A stretch of 5,611 nucleotides of DNA from Gammaproteobacteria bacterium (GTDB lineage: Bacteria; Pseudomonadota; Gammaproteobacteria; PS1; Pseudothioglobaceae): contig JAPYQD010000052.1 of the NCBI GenBank assembly GCA_029937335.1, forward strand, positions 1-5,611. Reading direction: 5' to 3'. The notes beneath the pieces were generated by a model. That model had not been told where the DNA came from. It did not search any database and saw only the letters and a list, made by a program, of their open reading frames with translations. The position numbers were made by a program, and so were the translations under genes. Positions 1-5,611 of the stretch are shown in pieces (positions within the stretch are counted from its first letter, which is position 1; every line of letters starts with the position of its first letter).

Positions 1-1017
1 TTCAGTTGCAGTGTAGTATTCAGTAACCACAACCATCCACGCAGTCAGCGCTAAACCAATCAGAGAGGCGTAGAATAAATTCATACCCATACCCATGTCT
101 ATTGTCACAAAGTAGAATGCAATTGCCGCTAAAACTGCAGAAACAATTAAACCTTTGTAAAGCGCACCCATGATAGAGCCACCATCAGATACTTTAACAA
201 AGAAAGTACCGATAATTGAAGCAATGATAGATACTGCTCCCAGTGCTAATGGATAAAGAATCGCATCGTTACCCAGGCCTAGTACACCCGCTAACATCAT
301 TGTTGCAACGATGGTTACTGCGTAAGTCTCGAATAAGTCAGCCGCCATACCTGCACAGTCACCAACGTTGTCACCAACGTTGTCAGCAATTACTGCAGGA
401 TTGCGCGGATCATCTTCTGGAATGCCTGCTTCAACTTTACCAACAATATCAGCACCAACATCAGCACCCTTAGTAAAGATACCGCCGCCTAAACGTGCAA
501 AGATTGAAATCAATGAACCACCAAAAGCTAAGCCAATCAATGCGTGTAACGCATCTTTTTGTGGAACTTCAAAAGCAGTCAAGCCCATGTAGAATCCAGA
601 AACACCTAACAATGCCAGGCCAACTACCAGCATACCAGTAATAGCACCACCTTTAAAGGCCACCTGGAAAGCAGCGTTCATGCCATTTTTTGCTGCCTCT
701 GCTGTACGACAATTCGATTTAACCGATACATTCATACCAATATAACCTGTCAAACCTGACAATACGGCACCAATTAAAAATCCTAGAGCCACTGTGTAGC
801 TAAGTGCTATCGAGATAATAACCAGTAAAATTGCGCCTACAATGCCAATAGCAGTGTATTGACGATTTAGATAAGCACTTGCGCCTTCTGCAATCGCATC
901 TGAAATCTCTTTCATTTTGTCACTACCTGGTGATTGTTTGTAAATCCAGGTCATTGTGTATAAGCCGTATAAAACAGCAATTATTGAAGCCCCGATAGCC
1001 ATTATTAGTATATCCAT
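1..1017 (-). CDS. hppA: Membrane-bound ion-pumping inorganic pyrophosphatase, N-terminal half (cut by window edge)
   Basis: Hydrolyses pyrophosphate at the cytoplasmic face of the membrane and couples this to export of H+ (or Na+ in some subfamilies). I translated 339 codons from the ATG at 1015-1017 to the left edge; family members are usually about 660-800 residues, so roughly half is present. Visible signatures are [11 protein letters not shown] (residues 44-54), the pyrophosphate/Mg-binding stretch [20 protein letters not shown] (177-196, with D186, D190, K194 and E196), EDDPRN (201-206) and [13 protein letters not shown] (212-224). Several hydrophobic membrane helices lie between them (about 3-24, 55-76, 78-97, 125-145, 235-250, 256-275, 287-305 and 315-332). 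The start is supported by an AAGGAG Shine-Dalgarno sequence at 1029-1034, 11 bases upstream. The residue that separates K+-dependent from K+-independent enzymes, and much of the ion gate, lie in the missing half, so ion specificity cannot be read here. It lies downstream of pfp and adk, consistent with use of PPi made by PPi-PFK. Confidence 0.97.
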   Translation of the reverse strand, partial: MDILIMAIGASIIAVLYGLYTMTWIYKQSPGSDKMKEISDAIAEGASAYLNRQYTAIGIVGAILLVIISIALSYTVALGFLIGAVLSGLTGYIGMNVSVKSNCRTAEAAKNGMNAAFQVAFKGGAITGMLVVGLALLGVSGFYMGLTAFEVPQKDALHALIGLAFGGSLISIFARLGGGIFTKGADVGADIVGKVEAGIPEDDPRNPAVIADNVGDNVGDCAGMAADLFETYAVTIVATMMLAGVLGLGNDAILYPLALGAVSIIASIIGTFFVKVSDGGSIMGALYKGLIVSAVLAAIAFYFVTIDMGMGMNLFYASLIGLALTAWMVVVTEYYTATE

Positions 1018-1065
1018 TTCTTTCTTTTCTCCTTTTTGATTTATGTGTAAATTTTTCCAGCGTTG

Positions 1066-1071
1066 ATTATA
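1066..1071 (-). promoter_or_regulatory. Candidate -10 box for hppA
   Basis: A consensus TATAAT on the minus strand lies 48 bases upstream of the hppA start and would give a leader of about 40 bases ahead of the good ribosome-binding site. No convincing TTGACA-like -35 element sits 16-18 bases further upstream; the sequence there is AT-only. The 144-bp gap between the 388-aa gene and hppA holds nothing else I recognise, and I see no clear terminator hairpin in it. hppA could therefore be transcribed both from here and by read-through. Confidence 0.4.
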
Positions 1072-1161
1072 GATTAATTAGCACTCAATAATATAATAAA
1101 TAAGTGAAAAACGACCTATTTTAAGTGTTGGTTTAAGGAGTTTTAAAGAAGTGCTTCCTAT

Positions 1162-2328
1162 TTATCCTTTTGTCCAATATTGAGTTTTAATACCATGACC
1201 TAAATCAGCTTCAACCAATCTCGATCTGAGTTTCAATAGCTTTTCAATCAGTGCCGGTTCCGCTTGTTCATAAGCTTTGGCATCTGGTGTTCGGTTAACC
1301 ACCACGCCCAAAAGCTCAGTGATCGCATTGCCAATAGAATTTTGTGAAATAACCACAATCAGCTTGCCTTCATCATTGCGATAAATGAGCTGTTTAAATG
1401 CGGGTTGCCAGCGAATTGATGAAGCATATTTTGCGTCTTCAATACATTTGTCACGCACTTTTTTAGCAGCGGATAAAAAGCAATTGTTGAATAATAAGGT
1501 TTTTTCAATTTCTTTAGGGAAATAAGCGTTGTCTGGTACCCCTGCATTCCTGCTAGACACTTGAGTAAAGAAGGTGCGGTAAAAATCTAAAAAACCTTTT
1601 AAGACCTGATCGTATTCTTTCCAAAAATCAATATTTTTTAAACTGTCAATACCACCTTGTATTTCCCAACTTGGCAAGCCTTGTGGGTAGCCTGTTAGCG
1701 CAAGACTAGAGGCATTACTTTCAACTGGCTTGAGTATTTTTAAATCTAATGAAGACAAAAATTCAACATACACGTCTTGCATATAAGCAGCAAATAAAGA
1801 GTGTTGACCACCATCCGTTAAGTTTGGATTGTTGGTATCGGTGAGCGGCGCTTCTTTTAGCTGTTGCTTATCAAAAACAATAAAGTGGTTGTGCAACATG
1901 CGAATACTAGGCACACCGGCAGAAGTCATAGGCCAAGTCGCATCAAGCGACGCTTCACCTGCAAGGATCAAGTGTTTTTCAGGATCAGGATATTGTTCCA
2001 ACATAAAACCAATAATGATTTGATTCATTCGGTTCCAAACTTTCCTAACATTTTTTGGTAATTGTGTACGACGCACAGCTCGACCCAAAGGGTTTAAAAC
2101 ACTTTGCGAGGTGTTATAAATAATAGAGCAATCAAATTCATTTGAGTGGCCCAAGGCTTTTCGATAAAGTAATAAATCTTCATCGTTGATTAACAAGCCA
2201 TTATTTTCAGTCAGATCTTTTAGGTTTTCTGGCGAGTTGAAAAACTCGTTAGGTTTCATGCCTTCAGGCACATCTAATGGGATAGGGCGGAATGGAACAT
2301 TGATCTCTCTTGGGCCGATTGTACTCAT
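1162..2328 (-). CDS. Uncharacterised 388-residue soluble protein in the PPi-metabolism cluster
   Basis: I do not recognise this protein. It is 388 residues, with no signal peptide and no obvious membrane helix, so it is probably cytoplasmic. The most distinctive stretch is residues 119-153. A hydrophobic strand (HLILAGE, 119-125) leads through a loop (ATWPMTSAGVPSIRM, 130-144) into LHNHFIVFD (145-153), which contains H146-x-H148 in a beta-strand context. This faintly resembles the G-x-S-x-x-H-x-H-x-(H/Q) active-site layout of the HIT/GalT/Ap4A-phosphorylase superfamily. However, the third H/Q is an isoleucine (I150) and the loop spacing differs by about two residues, so this is only a hypothesis. 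A second conspicuous segment is GYPQGLPSWEIQGG (213-226). A basic patch (RAVRRTQLPKNVRKVWNR, 83-100) precedes a helix. The C-terminal part (about 275-375) looks largely helical. The start is the first ATG after an in-frame TGA; it has no Shine-Dalgarno sequence. The gene follows adk after a terminator and precedes hppA, which suggests but does not show a role in nucleotide, sugar-phosphate or PPi metabolism. Confidence 0.9.
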   Translation of the reverse strand: MSTIGPREINVPFRPIPLDVPEGMKPNEFFNSPENLKDLTENNGLLINDEDLLLYRKALGHSNEFDCSIIYNTSQSVLNPLGRAVRRTQLPKNVRKVWNRMNQIIIGFMLEQYPDPEKHLILAGEASLDATWPMTSAGVPSIRMLHNHFIVFDKQQLKEAPLTDTNNPNLTDGGQHSLFAAYMQDVYVEFLSSLDLKILKPVESNASSLALTGYPQGLPSWEIQGGIDSLKNIDFWKEYDQVLKGFLDFYRTFFTQVSSRNAGVPDNAYFPKEIEKTLLFNNCFLSAAKKVRDKCIEDAKYASSIRWQPAFKQLIYRNDEGKLIVVISQNSIGNAITELLGVVVNRTPDAKAYEQAEPALIEKLLKLRSRLVEADLGHGIKTQYWTKG

Positions 2329-2338
2329 ATTTTTTTCT

Positions 2339-2344
2339 ATTATA
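2339..2344 (-). promoter_or_regulatory. Candidate -10 box immediately upstream of the 388-aa gene
   Basis: A consensus TATAAT on the minus strand ends 10 bases before the ATG. If used, transcription would start around 2332, leaving a leader of only about four bases, which fits the absence of a Shine-Dalgarno sequence. There is no good -35 match at the expected distance, because that position falls in the stem of the adk terminator. The surrounding sequence is very AT-rich, so a chance match is possible. Confidence 0.3.
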
Positions 2345-2351
2345 AAAATTC

Positions 2352-2384
2352 AAAAAAAAGGCTTATGTCACTACAACACAAGCC
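2352..2384 (-). terminator. Rho-independent terminator after adk
   Basis: On the minus strand GGCTTGTGT (2376-2384) pairs with ACATAAGCC (2360-2368). The stem is 9 bp with one G-U pair, closed by a 7-base loop, and is followed directly by eight T residues (2352-2359). It begins 25 bases after the adk stop codon, so it should end the pfp-adk transcript. It finishes 23 bases before the start of the 388-aa gene, which therefore needs read-through or its own promoter. Confidence 0.88.
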
Positions 2385-2409
2385 CCCATTTATTAGCAAA
2401 ACTAAAAGT

Positions 2410-3063
<654 letters not shown>

Positions 3064-3072
3064 CTAATTTCC

Positions 3073-4317
3073 TTATACTTCGAAAGAAGGTAATTTCTTT
3101 TCGACCATTTCTTTTTTCATGACCACGTAATCTGGCAAGCCGTTTTTGTATGGAGGGTAGTTTTCACCTTCGATTAGAGGTTGTAAATACTCACGACAAG
3201 CATCGGTAATACCAAAACCATCGTCAGAGATATAATCCATTGGCATCATTTTTTCAACATTGGCAATATCTTTTAATTCACCCGAACCAATTTCCCAAGT
3301 GTATGGGTTGTTTGATGTGCGGATAATTGCTGGCATCACAGAGTTTTTACCTTCTAATGCCATGTTAACTGCTGCTTCACCTAATGCATAAGCTTGTTCA
3401 ACATCAGACTCTGATGCTAAGTGACGCGCTGAACGTTGTAAGTAGTCAGCCACAGCCCAGTGGTATTTGTAACCAAGTGCGTCTTTAATTAAGTTGGCCA
3501 CAACAGGTGCAGCACCACCGAGTTGTGCATGACCAAAGTCATCACGTGTACCTTGCTCTGCGAGGAAACGACCATCTGGCCATTTTGTACCTTCAGACAC
3601 AACAATCGTACAGTAACCGAATTCTTTAACGTTAGCATCAACCTTGGCTAAGAATTTTTCTTCATCAAAATCAATTTCTGGGAATAAGATAACCACTGGG
3701 ATTGAATCATCAACCAAACCACCCGCTGCTGCAATCCAGCCTGCGTGACGACCCATAACTTCAAGTACGAAAATCTTAGTAGAAGTGGCACACATTGAAG
3801 CTACGTCGAAACTAGCTTCCATAGTAGAAACAGCAATATATTTAGCCACTGAGCCAAAGCCTGGGCAGTTGTCTGTTACTGGTAAGTCGTTATCAACCGT
3901 TTTAGGTACGTGAATGGCTTGAATTGGGTAGCCCATAGATTCAGATAATTGAGAAACTTTTAAACAAGTGTCAGCTGAATCACCACCACCGTTGTAAAAG
4001 AAATAGCCAATATCGTGTGCTTTAAATACTTCGATCAATCTTTCGTATTCTGCTTTGTTTGCTTCTAAAGATTTCATCTTGTATCGACATGAGCCAAAAC
4101 CACCAGAAGGTGTGTGCTTCAGTGCAGAAATATCTGCTGCTGATTCTTTAGATGTATCAATTAAGTTCTCAGTAAGTGCACCAATAATGCCGTTTTGACC
4201 AGCATAAACAGTACCAATTTTGTCTGAGTGTTTGCGTGCAGTTTCAATTACACCACAAGCAGAAGCGTTAATTACGGCAGTTACACCACCAGATTGAGCG
4301 TAGAAAGCGTTTTTCAT
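3073..4317 (-). CDS. pfp: Pyrophosphate-dependent 6-phosphofructokinase (PPi--fructose-6-phosphate 1-phosphotransferase)
   Basis: Reversibly converts fructose-6-phosphate + PPi to fructose-1,6-bisphosphate + Pi; related enzymes also act on sedoheptulose-7-phosphate. The 414 residues show the PFK fold: N-terminal AQSGG (7-11), the phosphoryl-donor motif GGGDS (110-114), the catalytic motif PKTVDND (138-144, with D142 as the expected base), the substrate-binding EVMGRHAGW (186-194), SEGTKWPDG (241-249) and QRSARH (294-299). Two residues point to PPi rather than ATP. D113 occupies the place of the ATP-enzyme glycine (E. coli G104), and K139 replaces the glycine of the ATP-enzyme GTIDND motif (E. 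coli G124). The start has an AAGGG ribosome-binding site (4325-4329) 7 bases upstream. It is first in a tight operon with adk (12 bases between the genes) and is divergent from fbp. One oddity is the third glycine of GGGDS, where relatives usually carry D or N. ATP dependence is unlikely. Confidence 0.95.
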   Translation of the reverse strand: MKNAFYAQSGGVTAVINASACGVIETARKHSDKIGTVYAGQNGIIGALTENLIDTSKESAADISALKHTPSGGFGSCRYKMKSLEANKAEYERLIEVFKAHDIGYFFYNGGGDSADTCLKVSQLSESMGYPIQAIHVPKTVDNDLPVTDNCPGFGSVAKYIAVSTMEASFDVASMCATSTKIFVLEVMGRHAGWIAAAGGLVDDSIPVVILFPEIDFDEEKFLAKVDANVKEFGYCTIVVSEGTKWPDGRFLAEQGTRDDFGHAQLGGAAPVVANLIKDALGYKYHWAVADYLQRSARHLASESDVEQAYALGEAAVNMALEGKNSVMPAIIRTSNNPYTWEIGSGELKDIANVEKMMPMDYISDDGFGITDACREYLQPLIEGENYPPYKNGLPDYVVMKKEMVEKKLPSFEV

Positions 4318-4348
4318 CGTTATTCCCTTATAAATTTAAAAATACAAA

Positions 4349-4357
4349 ATTATACCA
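4349..4357 (-). promoter_or_regulatory. Extended -10 promoter for pfp-adk
   Basis: On the minus strand TGGTATAAT is a full extended -10 element (TGn plus consensus TATAAT). It lies 31 bases upstream of the pfp ATG and would start transcription near 4342, with a leader of about 25 bases carrying the AAGGG ribosome-binding site. The -35 region is a poor match to TTGACA, as is common for extended -10 promoters. Confidence 0.6.
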
Positions 4358-4389
4358 ATAGCTGTTTTTTGACGTGTTATTCTATGGTG

Positions 4390-4428
4390 ATATTGCAATA
4401 TATCTCATTAGGGATAACATGTTAACAT
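4390..4428. promoter_or_regulatory. Palindrome and repeat cluster in the pfp/fbp divergent region (possible operator)
   Basis: The 150-bp region between the two starts contains a perfect 12-bp palindrome ATATTGCAATAT (4390-4401). It also contains two overlapping 10-bp palindromes, TAACATGTTA (4415-4424) and ATGTTAACAT (4419-4428), which together form a direct repeat of TAACAT with an 8-bp period. They lie between the pfp extended -10 element and the fbp ribosome-binding site, where a shared regulator could bind. AT-rich DNA forms such palindromes easily by chance and I cannot name a regulator. Confidence 0.3.
4393..4420 (+). promoter_or_regulatory. Candidate fbp promoter
   Basis: TTGCAA (4393-4398) and TAACAT (4415-4420) are spaced 16 bp apart and would give a leader of about 40 bases before the fbp ATG. 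An alternative is TTGACG (4369-4374) with the weak TATTGC (4391-4396), also spaced 16 bp. Neither is a strong match; TATTAT at 4435-4440 is a third, -35-less option. Both paired candidates overlap the palindromes noted here. Confidence 0.28.
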
Positions 4429-4467
4429 TACGCATATTATTTCAATAAAAAAGCAGAGAGGTTTTCG

Positions 4468-5457
4468 ATGAAAAGATTAGATCAAGTAATATCACAAGAA
4501 GGTGTGTCAGCTGAACTGGAACTTGTAATTAAAGATATTTTGGTTGCGTGTAAGGATATTGCCTATAAATTAGGCCAAGGTGAATTAGCAGGTATTTTAG
4601 GTGCAACTGAAGATGAGAACATTCAAGGTGAAACCCAAAAGATGTTAGATGTTATTTCTAATGACCTTTTAAAAGATACTCTGTGTGCTAATGCTTTCGT
4701 TAAGGGGGTAGGTTCTGAAGAAGAGGACTATACAATTGCCGGCCATACTGATGGTAAATACTTAGTAACCTTTGACCCATTGGATGGCTCTTCAAATATC
4801 GATGTTAATCTTTCTGTTGGAACGATTTTTTCTATTTTAGAAGCCCCTGAAGATAGTCGCACTGGTGCCGATCAAAATATTTTCTTACAACCTGGACGCA
4901 AGCAAGTTGCTGCCGGTTATGTTCTTTATGGTCCTTCCACATTACTAGTAATGACAACAGGAAAAGGTGTCAACTTATTCACATTAGATACTAACGTTGG
5001 AGAATTCGTTCTAACTCAAGAGCAGTTAAAAATCACCGAAGACACTGCTGAATTCGCAATTAACATGTCCAACCAACGTTTCTGGGAACCAGAGATGAAG
5101 GAGTACATCGATCATTGTTTACAAGGTGAAGAAGGTCCTCTAGGTAAGCGTTACAATATGCGCTGGGTTGCTTCTATGGTTGCGGAAGTTCATCGTATCC
5201 TTATCCGAGGTGGTATTTTCATGTACCCTTATGATAATCGTGATCCATCGAAAGCTGGTAAGCTTCGTTTGATGTACGAAGGCAATCCGATGTCTATGAT
5301 TGTTGAGCAGGCTGGCGGCCTATCCTCTACTGGTCATCAGTGTATTATGGACGTCGAACCTCAAGATATTCACGACCGTGTGCCGGTTATCTTAGGATCA
5401 AAAAATGAGGTGAAAAAAGTAGTCGCTATGTATGGTGATTATATTACTAAATCATAA
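4468..5457 (+). CDS. fbp: Fructose-1,6-bisphosphatase, class I
   Basis: Cytosolic Mg-dependent phosphatase that irreversibly converts fructose-1,6-bisphosphate to fructose-6-phosphate + Pi in gluconeogenesis and the Calvin cycle. The 329 residues match the usual class I length of about 330. Metal ligands are visible in GSEEED (82-87) and in the family motif FDPLDGSSNID (102-112, with D103 and D106). The sugar-phosphate site is RWVASMVAEVHR (232-243), followed by GGIFMYP (248-254). KLRLMYEGNPMSMIVEQAGG (265-284) contains the conserved glutamate that binds metal (E280). The ATG has a GAGAGG ribosome-binding site (4456-4461) six bases upstream. It is transcribed away from pfp, whose product catalyses the reversible, PPi-conserving version of the same step. 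I see none of the extra regulatory cysteine loop of chloroplast enzymes, so thioredoxin control of that type is not expected. Confidence 0.98.
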   Translation: MKRLDQVISQEGVSAELELVIKDILVACKDIAYKLGQGELAGILGATEDENIQGETQKMLDVISNDLLKDTLCANAFVKGVGSEEEDYTIAGHTDGKYLVTFDPLDGSSNIDVNLSVGTIFSILEAPEDSRTGADQNIFLQPGRKQVAAGYVLYGPSTLLVMTTGKGVNLFTLDTNVGEFVLTQEQLKITEDTAEFAINMSNQRFWEPEMKEYIDHCLQGEEGPLGKRYNMRWVASMVAEVHRILIRGGIFMYPYDNRDPSKAGKLRLMYEGNPMSMIVEQAGGLSSTGHQCIMDVEPQDIHDRVPVILGSKNEVKKVVAMYGDYITKS

Positions 5458-5487
5458 AAACTTAATTCTTTTGATTGTTACACAGCT

Positions 5488-5508
5488 TAATTTTTACTCT
5501 AAAAATTA
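5488..5508. terminator. AT-only inverted repeat between convergent genes (weak terminator candidate)
   Basis: TAATTTTTA (5488-5496) and TAAAAATTA (5500-5508) form a perfect 9-bp stem with a CTC loop, 30 bases after the fbp stop and 7 bases from the end of the opposing gene. Its symmetry could serve both strands. The stem has no G-C pairs and lacks a clean trailing T-run, so it would be a weak terminator. Confidence 0.3.
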
Positions 5509-5514
5509 GTATAT

Positions 5515-5611
5515 TTAGCTAAAGGTATAAGGAGTGATGAGCCACTCTTTTTCATCATAAACGTCCATTGTAAAACACTTTGATCCGCCATGATTGCGGA
5601 TTTCACCCGAT
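5515..5611 (-). CDS. C-terminal end of an unidentified protein (cut by window edge)
   Basis: One minus-strand frame is open from the right edge to a TAA at 5515-5517, giving the last 31 residues of a protein. These include SGEIRNHGGSKCFTM and, at the C-terminus, EWLITPYTFS. The composition looks like a folded protein (charged and aromatic residues mixed), while the other two minus-strand frames contain stops here. It converges on fbp with a 57-base gap. The fragment is too short for me to assign a family. Confidence 0.55.
   Translation of the reverse strand, partial: SGEIRNHGGSKCFTMDVYDEKEWLITPYTFS

Noticed and set aside
361..384. Perfect tandem duplication of a 12-base unit (accaacgttgtc twice).
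   Set aside because: It lies inside hppA and encodes the family-conserved DNVGDNVGD motif, so protein constraint explains it.
243..592. Two overlapping plus-strand open frames (about 75 codons each).
   Set aside because: They are antisense to the clearly coding hppA, have low-complexity Q/H- or P-rich translations and lack convincing ribosome-binding sites.
1078..1087. TTAGCACTC, identical to one half of the CIRCE heat-shock operator, upstream of hppA.
   Set aside because: The second half (GAGTGCTAA after 9 bases) is absent, so it is not a CIRCE element; a single 9-base match is likely chance.
2363..2389. Tiny minus-strand open frame (ATG at 2389, 8 codons) inside the adk terminator, suggesting a leader peptide.
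   Set aside because: It has no ribosome-binding site, lacks a run of regulatory codons and is fully explained by the terminator stem sequence.
4228..4425. A 65-codon plus-strand open frame spanning the pfp start and the intergenic region.
   Set aside because: It is mostly antisense to the pfp N-terminus and the divergent promoter region, with no family resemblance.
5542..5565. Plus-strand ATG after a GGAG near 5531-5537, resembling a gene start.
   Set aside because: The frame stops after seven codons, and the opposite strand carries a better open frame running to the window edge.

Overview
The window is compact, AT-rich bacterial DNA, probably from a gammaproteobacterium. The adenylate kinase and class I fructose-1,6-bisphosphatase read like gammaproteobacterial enzymes. 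A pyrophosphate-dependent phosphofructokinase close to a membrane pyrophosphatase is, from what I know, typical of autotrophic sulfur oxidisers (free-living SUP05/Thioglobus-like and thiotrophic symbionts) and of some methanotrophs. The taxonomic assignment is inference; no rRNA or other marker gene is present.

Layout. From the left edge to 4317 everything is on the minus strand, so it reads from right to left: pfp (PPi-dependent 6-phosphofructokinase, 3073-4317), adk (adenylate kinase, 2410-3060), a strong intrinsic terminator (2352-2384), an unrecognised 388-residue protein (1162-2328), then hppA (ion-pumping membrane pyrophosphatase, from 1017 and cut by the left edge). On the plus strand fbp (class I fructose-1,6-bisphosphatase, 4468-5457) diverges from pfp across a 150-bp shared control region. 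At the right edge the C-terminal end of an unidentified minus-strand gene (stop at 5515) converges on fbp. No gene-free stretch exceeds about 150 bases.

How the genes fit together. The recognised genes centre on sugar bisphosphates, pyrophosphate and adenylate balance. PPi-PFK works reversibly: in the gluconeogenic/Calvin-cycle direction it dephosphorylates fructose-1,6-bisphosphate and stores the phosphoryl group as PPi. HppA can spend that PPi to pump ions across the membrane. Adenylate kinase recovers AMP released by PPi-producing reactions. FBPase does the same dephosphorylation irreversibly, without saving energy. Having both enzymes divergently arranged suggests a choice between an energy-saving and an irreversible route.

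The most novel element is the 388-aa protein inside this cluster. I cannot assign it to a family, but it has a buried H-x-H motif in a context faintly like the HIT/GalT nucleotidyl-transfer fold. The other points of interest are short palindromes and repeats in the pfp/fbp divergent region, and a possible near-leaderless start for the 388-aa gene just after the adk terminator.
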